Shown piece after piece: positions 27,002-35,309 of a DNA stretch of 64,000 bases; positions within the stretch are counted from its first letter, which is position 1; each line of letters opens with the position of its first letter. Below the pieces are notes generated by a model that was not told where the DNA came from, searched no databases, and saw only the letters and a list, made by a program, of their open reading frames with translations. A program made the position numbers and the translations under genes. The stretch comes from an uncultured Aquimarina sp. (lineage in GTDB: Bacteria; Bacteroidota; Bacteroidia; Flavobacteriales; Flavobacteriaceae), in contig CANLEM010000003.1 of the NCBI GenBank assembly GCA_947489685.1, positions 124,001 through 188,000 of the forward strand, in the 5' to 3' direction.

Positions 27002-27926
27002 AATTGTCATCAATCATGTTATCCCAATAATCACTATCCAATTTTTTTATTTCTATCATCCTTTCTGTTTGCATGCCCAGATTATGGTTGTAGATGTATT
27101 CTGCCAACTTATCACCATTAATCAAGACAATTTTTGTTGCAGAATTCAAACTTGAAGAATACTCATATGCTCCTTTGGTGAAATCAGAGGTTGTAATAAA
27201 GACTCCTTTGTCTGATTGAGCTACTGCGAGAGCTCCAACGAATTTTTGAATATCCTCACGAGACACTTTGTTGTCTATTGCATACCTTTTTGCCTGAATG
27301 TTAATTCGTCCAAATCCAAGGATATCTTCCCTAATGATTCCATCAATTCCTTTGTCGTTTGAGTATTGAGTAACTTGACCAGAATTTTTTATTTCTCCAC
27401 CATAACCCATTCGTTGTAATAACTGGACAACTAACTTTTCAAATTCACGCGGAGTTTTGGAAAGTATTGTATCCAATATTTCTCTGTAAACAGACTTTCT
27501 TATCCCTTGATATGAAGCGTATAAAGCTTCTTCTGGAGTAGAATCCAGATCAATTTGCTCATTTTGAATTGATTTGGAATGAGAGTTTTTCTTTTTTATG
27601 GGGTCTCGTTGTTGAAGCTTTTCAGCTATATACTTCTTAAGTTCAGTTGGAGTTTTTAATATTTTTCTTCCTTCTTCATTAATTTCATATAATCCCCTTT
27701 TAGGTTTAGATACCAATCCAGTCATATTCAGATAACTTAAAGCCCATTGAACCCTATCCATAAATATAGGGCCGTTACCAGAATCGTACATTTGATTCCT
27801 CTCAGAATCAGTCAGTTTGAAATGGGTCGACAATGGTTCTTCAATTTCTATTCTCTTTCTGGGCTTGCCATCGCATAGTAGTTGCAGTGCTGGAATTTGT
27901 ATTTCATCATACTTTGGTATTGCCAT
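27000..27926 (-). CDS. Mrr-type restriction endonuclease
   Basis: A 308-residue two-domain restriction endonuclease. Residues 1-95 form the Mrr N-terminal winged-helix domain (MAIPKYDEIQIPALQLLCDG and RVQWALSYLNMTGLV). Residues 155-290 are the Mrr_cat PD-(D/E)XK domain: REFEKLVVQLLQRMGYGG, the Asp in KGIDGIIRE (Asp195), and QAK in NIQAKRY (Gln211-Lys213). Mrr cuts methylated DNA in Escherichia coli, so this gene is an anti-invader candidate. It follows the 384-residue gene with a palindromic spacer between them. No partner methyltransferase is present in the window, as expected for Mrr. Confidence 0.92.
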   Translation of the reverse strand: MAIPKYDEIQIPALQLLCDGKPRKRIEIEEPLSTHFKLTDSERNQMYDSGNGPIFMDRVQWALSYLNMTGLVSKPKRGLYEINEEGRKILKTPTELKKYIAEKLQQRDPIKKKNSHSKSIQNEQIDLDSTPEEALYASYQGIRKSVYREILDTILSKTPREFEKLVVQLLQRMGYGGEIKNSGQVTQYSNDKGIDGIIREDILGFGRINIQAKRYAIDNKVSREDIQKFVGALAVAQSDKGVFITTSDFTKGAYEYSSSLNSATKIVLINGDKLAEYIYNHNLGMQTERMIEIKKLDSDYWDNMIDDN

Positions 27927-27952
27927 TTTAATTATCTTTTCTTATTTGTCCA

Positions 27953-28076
27953 TAACGTTTAGATTATAAGCAGTTGAGTTGGTTAGCACTTAACTTTGCA
28001 AGTAGACACCAAACTGAAAATACTCTCGGATTTTCGTAAGTAGACGATAACGAGCAATTACTTATAGCCATTGTTA
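27953..28076 (-). repeat. Long palindromic element, attC-like, after the 384-residue gene
   Basis: The left arm TAACGTTTAGATTATAAGCA (27953-27972, continuing GTTG) pairs imperfectly with the right arm CAATTACTTATAGCCATTGT (28055-28074, continuing TA). The shared pattern reads TAAC, then 7-9 bases, then TATAAG and TTG on both arms. It starts 11 bases after the stop codon of the minus-strand gene at 28088. Inverted outer boxes with a long variable middle are the architecture of integron attC sites, but the core boxes only partly match the GTTRRRY consensus. Confidence 0.5.
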
Positions 28077-28087
28077 GCAAATGTTAT

Positions 28088-29242
28088 TTATTTATCATTT
28101 TCTTGTTCGTCTATTTTTCCTTCTCCACCTTCCAATAAATTAAAAATGCCTTTCTGTATTTCTTTAGTCTTCTTTAGAGCAGCTCCTACATTTTTAATTG
28201 CATCTATGTTTTCTTTAATTCTTTCTTTGTTTTTATTGCTTTCAATCTTTTTATCTTTTACTTCTTTGTCATCCGTGTCTTCAACAACTTCTTCATCTGT
28301 GTCAGTATAAGGTGGAATTATTTCAAGCTCAACACCTTTTTCAATTGATTTAGCAATATATTTAATCCCATTTTTTAGCTGGGTCCGCAACTCATTTTCT
28401 CTACCTTTATCTAAATCTTTTACTTTATAGTCTTTGATTATTTTGTCAGTTAATTTATCAACCTCTTTTTCCAGTTTTTCCGCTTGAGAATCTTCAATAG
28501 GTTTTAAGTCTTTTTGTGGAATCCCCTCTTTTTTTAACCCTTTGATGTGATTTCTGACTTTTTCAATTATTAAATATGCGGATACCAACTCTTTTAAAAT
28601 ATCTCCTAAAGAAGCAGCAACGTTAAAAACTTGTTCGATAATAAGTTCTATGCAACCATTATCAACACGTTCAATTTTTATATCCTTAGTTCCATTTCCA
28701 GTTAATTCACTTAAGCCTTTTATTATTAAATTCCAATTATGAATACTGTCTTCAAGTGAATCTGCATAATGTAAATTATCTTTATCTGGAATTATTATTC
28801 CTATTTCGTAAACTTCATCCGTATGATAGTGGGGTTTTTGATTTAAAAAGTCAAGATTCGTTTTTGTTTCAGTGATTTTTTTAATGAATGCAACCCTATC
28901 TTTATGTAGTTGAGTTATTTCCTTGATTTGATTGTCGATACTATATTGTTCTTTTGTAAATATTTTATCAATCTTAGTCAATAGATTTTCTCCAAAAAAA
29001 TCTAAACCACCTATTTCTTCTAAGGTCTTAAAATAGCTTCTTGTAAACCTTGAATAGAAACCACTTGTTGCATTTTTCTTAATTACAGCGATGTTGTCAG
29101 CGATTAATTTACCTGCATTAGGTTGATTGGATTTGCTTTGTGTTAATCCAGTTTTTAGATTGTTCAAATTCCCATTGATTTTGAAATCATTTTCATCATC
29201 AATTAAGTCGTCAATTAATCTAAGTAGTATTCCTGTATCCAT
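28088..29242 (-). CDS. Unrecognised 384-residue helical protein
   Basis: I do not recognise this protein. It is mostly charged and helical, with probable coiled coils at about residues 85-130 and 235-280. A more ordered middle (about 180-245) reads IKIERVDNGCIELIIEQVFN then AASLGDILKELVSAYLIIEKVR. The end (about 320-384) is rich in Lys, Asp and Glu and likely disordered. No signal peptide or membrane helix. The 'beta-strand, Gly-small, hydrophobic strand, helix' pattern recalls TRADD-N-like conflict modules, only as a weak guess. It is bounded by palindromic elements on both sides and lies between the HD-Hsp90 and Mrr genes. Confidence 0.7.
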   Translation of the reverse strand: MDTGILLRLIDDLIDDENDFKINGNLNNLKTGLTQSKSNQPNAGKLIADNIAVIKKNATSGFYSRFTRSYFKTLEEIGGLDFFGENLLTKIDKIFTKEQYSIDNQIKEITQLHKDRVAFIKKITETKTNLDFLNQKPHYHTDEVYEIGIIIPDKDNLHYADSLEDSIHNWNLIIKGLSELTGNGTKDIKIERVDNGCIELIIEQVFNVAASLGDILKELVSAYLIIEKVRNHIKGLKKEGIPQKDLKPIEDSQAEKLEKEVDKLTDKIIKDYKVKDLDKGRENELRTQLKNGIKYIAKSIEKGVELEIIPPYTDTDEEVVEDTDDKEVKDKKIESNKNKERIKENIDAIKNVGAALKKTKEIQKGIFNLLEGGEGKIDEQENDK

Positions 29243-29260
29243 TCGTTTTTTTAATGTTTA

Positions 29261-29326
29261 TTAGCGTTTAGTATATGAAGCGTAGCATCCCGAAGGGTGC
29301 TATGATTTATATACAGTGTTATCACC
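29261..29326 (-). repeat. Long palindromic element, attC-like, after the HD-Hsp90 gene
   Basis: The arms 29261-29290 and 29295-29326 pair through TAGCATCC/GGGTGCTA around a CGAA loop, then GTATAT/TATATAC, then the weaker outer TTAGCG and GTGTTATC. It lies 4 bases after the stop codon of the minus-strand gene at 29331. The layout is like the element at 27953-28076: CGTTTAG appears in the left arm of both and GTTA in the right arm of both. It may be a cassette recombination site or a bidirectional terminator-like hairpin. Confidence 0.5.
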
Positions 29327-29330
29327 TTTT

Positions 29331-32300
29331 TTATTCGTTTGCGGTCATGATAGTTAATGGTTTTCCTAGATCTATTCTATCCTCTTCATTCAATTCGATT
29401 AGGTTAGCATTAGCCATACTTATACAAAATTTCTTAGCCCAAATAGGAATGAGTTGAATGAAACGGATTCCTGAATTATCTGGAAACCCATATCCAACAA
29501 AACCTAATTCATTGTAATCTGTTATCAAACTTGATAATCCCATTTCTTCTAACTTGTCGAGATTTTCGTTATACAGATTAAGAGCATTTTCCAATATCTT
29601 TGCTACAGGGTGGTTTAAATTAAAGATTACCTTTGAAATGTAATTTTTCATGTGAGAGCTGTCATTCTGAAGGGGTAATACTCCAAATATTCCTATGTGC
29701 TTAACATTGAATGGACTAAAGTTAAATGAGGCGTGATTATTTCTAACAGTATCAATGTTATCTTTCTTGAAATATTCAATTATATATTGATTGCCATTTT
29801 TTTCTGCCAAACGAACGCTAGATCTTGAGAACGTTTTGGAAATAGCGTATTTGATTAGACCTGACATTGAATGCCATTCAGAAATTGTATTATCATAATG
29901 TTGAAACCCAAAGTTATCTAGTACAATTTGACTGTCGCCAGATTCATCCATTGTGCTAACATCAAACACTTTCTCGTCAAGGTGATGTTTAAAATTGACA
30001 TCCATGCCGTAAGGTTCGCTTAATAGAAATTTAGGGACTATTTCTATCCCTTTACTAAGACTTTTTAGCTCTTTAAGGATTATTTTACCAGTTTCGCTAA
30101 CTGTGGGTATTGGCCAATTTAAAACGGGTAAAATTTCTTCAATAATTTCATTATTGGCCAGGTACAGACTTATTCGAGTCAACAGTTGAATCCTATCAAT
30201 TAATGAGGCACTTTCTAGTGCGACCTTGAAGTTATCTTTAATGTCTTCTTTGTACTCATTACGAATAATTTCTTCTATCAAGGATTTATCGCCTTTAAGA
30301 GATTTTCGAGAGAGCGAAGTAATCATTCCTTTCTCTTTAGAGTTTTTTACATTTAGAACAATTCTATTTGGCGGTACATTTGAGCCACCCAAATTTATTT
30401 GATCTAATGAATTGGGAACTAAAATACCTTGTAAATAAATCTTTCTAAATTTAGTACTGCTCGAGCTACTTGATATAAACTTGGGTTTAACATTGGGGTT
30501 GTTCGCACCCCATCTAACTGGAATCAGGTAATTCCGATTATTCAAATGAGTTAACATTGTTGATCCTCCCTGTATTTGCTGCATTGTTCCAGTCGCGTTT
30601 CTTGTTGACCCTAAAACAATTGGTTTGGGAAAGAAGTAAGAAATTGCTCCTGAAAAATGTACATTATCAATTTCCACATTTATTAATTTGGTCTTTTCCT
30701 CTAAACAAATTGATGCGACAGCCTTATCGGAATTTATTATTACATCTCCTAGTTTAAACTCTAATGACTCTTTCCAAACCTTATATTCTGTATGTGAATT
30801 TTGAAAATGCAATTCATTACTTGCTGTTTCCGTAGCACATAATACCATCGTTTTTTCGCCTTGTTCATTTATTAAAATTGGATAATTTACAAAACCAAAT
30901 ACTTCCTTTATATATTCAGTAACTTTAAGTGAACCAGAGTGTTTGAAATCACCTTTTTTCCACTTATTACCGATTACATTGATTATAATTGTGGTTCCGA
31001 CATTTAAATTTTCTTGTGGTAGTTTAACTACCTTAAATTGTTGATTATAATTTTCTATTTCGATATCAAAACTTTCGGAAGTTTCGTTAATGAATGGATC
31101 TGTTTTTGTTTTAATGTTTATACAATCGGCAATTTCAAAACAACTGATAAGCCCTACTCCAAATCGAGATATTGGACTAACATTTAAGTTTAGGTTCTTA
31201 AATTCATCACTTCGATAATAACTTTTCCCAATTATGGATAGATAATTTCTGATAATATAAAGGCTCATTCCGGAACCACTATCTGATACCTGTATTTGTG
31301 AATCCCCATTTTCTTTGTGGGTCACATCAATTTTTATTAGTAACTGTTCCTTATCAAGAGACGCACCTTTTTCTTCATACTGTAATTCTCTAACTTTTAA
31401 TGCATCTATACTATTTTGAATAATTTCTCGTAAAAACACATATGGATCACCATCATATATTTCTCCGCTTATTAATTCGAACATCTTGCCTCGATCAAAT
31501 TCAAAACGAATATCAATAGGTTCAAACCCTTCGGCTTCTATATCCCAGTCCAGCTTTATTGTCCCTAAAGAATATTCCGGTAACTCCTCAAGTAATTGTT
31601 CATTTTCTGCAATCTGATCAGAGATCCAATGTTTCATATCTTTTAATGAAGCATATACTTTGTGATCATCCGTTTTCCCTTGAATATTTAATACTAGGAC
31701 TTTTTCGTTCTTTCTTTCAAAATGAACTGGTTCAAGAGCAATGTGCTTTTCCCACTCATTTGCGGAGAATAAATTACGCGGATTTACAAATTTCCAAAGT
31801 GAGTATGGTGTTCGATTTTTCCCTATATCAAGCAAATCGATAAATCTCATATATGTAGTAAGAGCTTGAAGATTTACTGATTCATTAAATACTAAAGCTT
31901 TTCTTTTAAGCGTTCTAATTTTGGATATGTCATACCAATGCCCGGCACAAACTTCACCAATAAGTTCTCCCAATCTAGAGTCTGATTCATTAAAAAATGA
32001 TCGAACTCTAATTTTACTTCTCTCAGAATGTGTATTTCTCACGTATTCTAACCAGACGTTTTTTAATACTTCTGAGCTGTCACTTAGATGACCTTTTTCA
32101 TCTGTAGATAAATGTTTTGATTTCGCATAGCTTTTCCATTTAATATCTTCATTGTCAAGTAAGGCAAAATCACTAATTGTTTTGCCAGAAGTTGTATTCC
32201 CAGTAACAATTAGTTCTTTCTCGTCTTCACTGACAGCCATTCCCCAATCATGTCCATAAATTGCACATGCCAAAATACAAGCCTCCGTACTGCAAAGACG

Positions 32301-32537
32301 ATCTAAAATATCATCCCCTAATAAATCCTCAGAAATTCGAAATAATGATTCCATATGAAATTGATCATGCGGAGTGTATTCATCAAATAATAAATTGGTC
32401 TGTGTTAATTGAGGGAGAACATGTCCAGCAAACCTTTCGAGTTTAGCATACAAATTATGTGTAGCATTCGCTTTTTGAGGTTTGGATTCATCATATACTT
32501 TTTTGATTAGTTTGGATTTGGAAATTTCTATTAGCAT
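29331..32537 (-). CDS. HD-like domain fused to Hsp90-type (GHKL) ATPase, candidate defence protein
   Basis: A 1068-residue cytoplasmic protein, far longer than HtpG (about 620). Residues 50-240 look like an HD phosphohydrolase-type region: HDQFHMESLF, YGHDWGM (His96-Asp97), GHWYD (His200) and RFIDLLDIGKNRTP. Residues 350-480 are an Hsp90-like Bergerat ATPase: FLREIIQNSIDAL (Glu371, Asn375), the G1 box VSDSGSGMSLY (Asp419) and SRFGVGLISCFEIAD. Residues 480-1068 match no domain I can name. HD plus Hsp90 ATPase proteins are known in predicted bacterial conflict systems. Its stop is followed at once by a palindromic element, and next on the strand come the 384-residue gene and mrr. It probably starts the module. 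Confidence 0.82.
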   Translation of the reverse strand: MLIEISKSKLIKKVYDESKPQKANATHNLYAKLERFAGHVLPQLTQTNLLFDEYTPHDQFHMESLFRISEDLLGDDILDRLCSTEACILACAIYGHDWGMAVSEDEKELIVTGNTTSGKTISDFALLDNEDIKWKSYAKSKHLSTDEKGHLSDSSEVLKNVWLEYVRNTHSERSKIRVRSFFNESDSRLGELIGEVCAGHWYDISKIRTLKRKALVFNESVNLQALTTYMRFIDLLDIGKNRTPYSLWKFVNPRNLFSANEWEKHIALEPVHFERKNEKVLVLNIQGKTDDHKVYASLKDMKHWISDQIAENEQLLEELPEYSLGTIKLDWDIEAEGFEPIDIRFEFDRGKMFELISGEIYDGDPYVFLREIIQNSIDALKVRELQYEEKGASLDKEQLLIKIDVTHKENGDSQIQVSDSGSGMSLYIIRNYLSIIGKSYYRSDEFKNLNLNVSPISRFGVGLISCFEIADCINIKTKTDPFINETSESFDIEIENYNQQFKVVKLPQENLNVGTTIIINVIGNKWKKGDFKHSGSLKVTEYIKEVFGFVNYPILINEQGEKTMVLCATETASNELHFQNSHTEYKVWKESLEFKLGDVIINSDKAVASICLEEKTKLINVEIDNVHFSGAISYFFPKPIVLGSTRNATGTMQQIQGGSTMLTHLNNRNYLIPVRWGANNPNVKPKFISSSSSSTKFRKIYLQGILVPNSLDQINLGGSNVPPNRIVLNVKNSKEKGMITSLSRKSLKGDKSLIEEIIRNEYKEDIKDNFKVALESASLIDRIQLLTRISLYLANNEIIEEILPVLNWPIPTVSETGKIILKELKSLSKGIEIVPKFLLSEPYGMDVNFKHHLDEKVFDVSTMDESGDSQIVLDNFGFQHYDNTISEWHSMSGLIKYAISKTFSRSSVRLAEKNGNQYIIEYFKKDNIDTVRNNHASFNFSPFNVKHIGIFGVLPLQNDSSHMKNYISKVIFNLNHPVAKILENALNLYNENLDKLEEMGLSSLITDYNELGFVGYGFPDNSGIRFIQLIPIWAKKFCISMANANLIELNEEDRIDLGKPLTIMTANE

Positions 32538-32635
32538 TTAGTATTTGTGATTATTTTAATTGGTGGTAGCAATCATATATATGTACAAGTTCATATACTC
32601 AATTCATATCCGTAGACCAAACTACATTAATCAAT

Positions 32636-32675
32636 CAACACTTTTTTACGGTAATCCGTAAGCTGTTGTTTTTTT
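32636..32675 (+). terminator. Nested hairpin with T-run upstream of the HD-Hsp90 gene
   Basis: Inner stem TTACGG (32646-32651) and CCGTAA (32656-32661), flanked by CAACA (32636-32640) and TGTTG (32664-32668), then a T-run to 32675. It has the form of a plus-strand terminator, but no plus-strand gene lies directly upstream. It lies between the HD-Hsp90 gene (minus) and the hydrolase gene (plus). Confidence 0.5.
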
Positions 32676-32740
32676 GTGCAGCGCCATCCTTATAAAAGCA
32701 GTTTGCGTTGGTCTTATCAATAAAATGCTATATTTAAAGC

Positions 32741-33565
32741 ATGCAACATCAAAAATTCTATTGTAAGTATCAAAACCATCAACTCTTTGGGCAGTATTGG
32801 GTGCCTAATGAGTGTAAAGCGCTTGTGGTATTAGTGCATGGTATGGGGGAGCACTCGGCTCGGTATACCTCTTATGTGATCCCAGAGTTATTGGCAAAAC
32901 ATATTGGGGTGATCACCTATGATAATTTTGGGCATGGTAAAAGTACCGGTAAACGTGGGCATTGCCCAAGTTATGAAGCGTTGATGCAAGTGCTAGATAT
33001 GATGTTGACCAAAGCAGAAGAGTTGGTAACCGATTGCCCTATATTTTTATATGGCCATAGCATGGGAGGTAATTTGGTGATCAATTATATGCTTAGGCAC
33101 ACACCCAAGGTTACTGGAGTGATAGCTACAAGTCCGTTTTTACGATTGGCATTTCAACCCCCAGCCTGGAAAATGACTATGGGCAAATTAATGCAAAAAA
33201 TAGCACCCTCGGTAACGCTACCGTCGGGATTAGATCCCAACACCATATCCCGAATACCAGAAGAGGTAGCACGATATACCGATGATCCGTTGGTACATGA
33301 TCAGGTGAGTCCTAATTTTTCGTTTCCGATAATGGCAGCAGGGGAGTGGGCGATTGCCAATGCAGCAACCCTACAAAAACCTATACTACTGCTTCATGGC
33401 ACCGATGACCAATTAATTGATTATACTGCAACTCAAGAATTTGCCCAAAAAACAGATCGCGCAACGCTGGTGCTTTTTGAGGATGGGTATCACGAGTTGC
33501 ATAATGATCTCGAAAAAGAAAGACTACTTACTACGATTACGACCTGGATACATGATACCCTATAG
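32741..33565 (+). CDS. Alpha/beta hydrolase, monoacylglycerol-lipase-like
   Basis: A 274-residue alpha/beta hydrolase of the serine aminopeptidase/monoacylglycerol lipase group. The oxyanion-hole motif is VLVHGMGEHSARY (about residues 30-42), the nucleophile elbow LYGHSMGGNL (Ser around residue 108), then the Asp in LLLHGTDDQLIDYT and the His in DGYHELHND. The overall length and motif set match a complete enzyme. No signal peptide, so it is cytoplasmic. It would release fatty acid from monoglycerides or similar esters. It stands alone after the defence-like block. Confidence 0.88.
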   Translation: MQHQKFYCKYQNHQLFGQYWVPNECKALVVLVHGMGEHSARYTSYVIPELLAKHIGVITYDNFGHGKSTGKRGHCPSYEALMQVLDMMLTKAEELVTDCPIFLYGHSMGGNLVINYMLRHTPKVTGVIATSPFLRLAFQPPAWKMTMGKLMQKIAPSVTLPSGLDPNTISRIPEEVARYTDDPLVHDQVSPNFSFPIMAAGEWAIANAATLQKPILLLHGTDDQLIDYTATQEFAQKTDRATLVLFEDGYHELHNDLEKERLLTTITTWIHDTL

Positions 33566-33665
33566 ACCGTAAGCGGGTATATTGCCATATATAAAGGTAA
33601 GGATGCGAAAAAACAACATAATATTTGGAATAAATCTAAATAAGAATTATTTTCGCCTCCGGAAT

Positions 33666-33977
33666 ATGGAATTACTATTTACTTCAACATACTATGCATC
33701 CTATCAATCTGTAGCGGATAGGTGTTTTTATATAGACTTTGGCCATAAAGTGGTTAAAGTTTCTTTTTGTCAACTACTAAGTTTGCGATACAAAGCAAAG
33801 CAATTATCTAGTCATGACCATTTGGAGTATATGCTTACACATTGCGATGTAACCTTGCTTACTTTTTGTGATAAAGAGCATATCATTGTATTAGATACTT
33901 TACAGGTTTTGGACTTTGCAGAATTGATTAAAGGTACTTTTGCGATGATAGAATTGCATACGGCCCTAGCAGTATAG
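33666..33977 (+). CDS. Small conserved-looking protein of unknown function
   Basis: A protein of 103 residues if started at 33666 (MELLFTSTYYASY); the frame is open from 33582 (131 residues). I prefer the later start because the upstream part (MPYIKVRMRKNNIIFGINLN) looks like read-through of AT-rich spacer. The protein is a mix of strands and helices with Cys near the middle and no signal peptide. It resembles flavobacterial hypothetical proteins that begin with a similar sequence, but I cannot name a domain. It precedes the ferritin gene by 95 bases. Confidence 0.6.
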   Translation: MELLFTSTYYASYQSVADRCFYIDFGHKVVKVSFCQLLSLRYKAKQLSSHDHLEYMLTHCDVTLLTFCDKEHIIVLDTLQVLDFAELIKGTFAMIELHTALAV

Positions 33978-34072
33978 TTTAGCTTAGATTTAGACTGGCT
34001 ATAAATTACCGTACCGTCTCTTTATAACGCCTTATTTTCCGTAGTTTTATACTAAAGTTAAAGAGTATCATT

Positions 34073-34579
34073 ATGGAAAATATAGCAAGACAACAAATCA
34101 GTATCAATCTTGAGGTTATGGATATGCTTAATCAGCAAATAGCCAAAGAGCAACATTCTTCGTCTGTATATTTGGCTATGGCATCCTGGTGTGATCAACG
34201 CGGGTTAGGACGTAGTGCTTCTTTTTTTTATAGACAAGCTGTAGAAGAAAGAGAACATATGATGAAAATCTTTTCTTTTATTAATAACAGCGGTGGTTCT
34301 GCATATTCTCCCGATGTTACCAAAATCCCACATGAGTACTCCTCATTAAGAGAAGTGTTTGAGTTGGCGCTGCAACAAGAAATCTCGGTTACACAATCTA
34401 TTTATAAGATTGTAGCCAAATGCCGAAAGGTAAATGATTTTGGTACCGAAAACTTTTTACAATGGTTTGTAGAAGAGCAAATGGAAGAGGAGCAAAGCAT
34501 ACGAGATATTCTGGATATATTTGATCTTATGGGTGATGCACCTTTAAAATTGATTGATGAGCGTATTCCTAAGGAATAA
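34073..34579 (+). CDS. Bacterial ferritin (FtnA-like)
   Basis: A 168-residue four-helix-bundle iron store of the FtnA type. Diiron-site residues are visible: Glu26 in AKEQHSSSVYLAMASWC, Glu59 and His62 in AVEEREHMM, Glu103 in LQQEISVTQS and Glu135/Gln136 in FVEEQMEEEQS. These define a ferroxidase centre, so it oxidises Fe(II) and stores Fe(III) in a 24-subunit shell in the cytoplasm. No haem-binding Met pattern of bacterioferritin is evident. No iron-box was seen in the upstream 95 bases. Length is normal for the family. Confidence 0.93.
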   Translation: MENIARQQISINLEVMDMLNQQIAKEQHSSSVYLAMASWCDQRGLGRSASFFYRQAVEEREHMMKIFSFINNSGGSAYSPDVTKIPHEYSSLREVFELALQQEISVTQSIYKIVAKCRKVNDFGTENFLQWFVEEQMEEEQSIRDILDIFDLMGDAPLKLIDERIPKE

Positions 34580-34649
34580 TGCTATTCTGATTATTTTCTT
34601 TTTATATAAATATACATTTCACTAGTAAAGTTGTATCAGGAAGCTGTGT

Positions 34650-35120
34650 CTATATGGATTCAAGTTCTAGCTGATAATCGTATTGCAAGTCTTCATGTAA
34701 TACACTAATTTTCTTTTGTATAGCTATCATTTCTCGATCTCGTATATTCTGTAACACGGTACTTTTATGAATATATGGAGTAAATGCGTTCAGTTTTTTG
34801 CAAAAATAAATCAATAGCTCTACTTCGGTTTCTTTATTGTTAGAATAACGAATGTACTTTTTGATCATTCGTAAAATTTTACGTACGCTCTTCTTTATAT
34901 AATGATAAGAAGCGGTATTGATCATATCAAACTGCGCATCGACTTCGGTATGTATAGCTTCGATATATCCTTCTTCGTTCGAGGATTCGAATAACAAATA
35001 GGTAAGTAATTCTTTATTTTCTTTTTTAAATCTAGACAAGCGAAGGCATAACGCTATTAATTCTTGAGAAGAACAATGCGAAAGTTCGGTTTTGATTTCT
35101 TTAACGGTTGCAGCTTTCAT
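34650..35120 (-). CDS. Conserved-looking helical protein of unknown function
   Basis: A cytoplasmic protein of 156 residues, starting MKAATVKEIKTELSHCSSQELIALCLRLSRF. I chose the ATG at 35120; an upstream in-frame ATG at 35138 adds only six residues (MVYIAP). It is rich in helices and charges and resembles flavobacterial proteins of this opening, for which I know no function. The segment KKSVRKILRMIKKYIRYS is strongly basic and could contact nucleic acid. No signal peptide. It lies convergent to the ferritin gene. Confidence 0.7.
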   Translation of the reverse strand: MKAATVKEIKTELSHCSSQELIALCLRLSRFKKENKELLTYLLFESSNEEGYIEAIHTEVDAQFDMINTASYHYIKKSVRKILRMIKKYIRYSNNKETEVELLIYFCKKLNAFTPYIHKSTVLQNIRDREMIAIQKKISVLHEDLQYDYQLELESI

Positions 35121-35309
35121 AGGTGCAATGTAAACCAAAAAATCAAAGAGTTTTGGATTGAATCGGTATGTTTTTATGCATGGGATTAGGGGTTTTTAAC
35201 ATCAAAAATGGCCAAAATTGTGTATAAAATGTGAATAAGCTGTTGATTTCTAGCGTTTTTGACTATGGTTTTCAACAATTGGAGAGGCATCATACTGACA
35301 AAATTGGAG

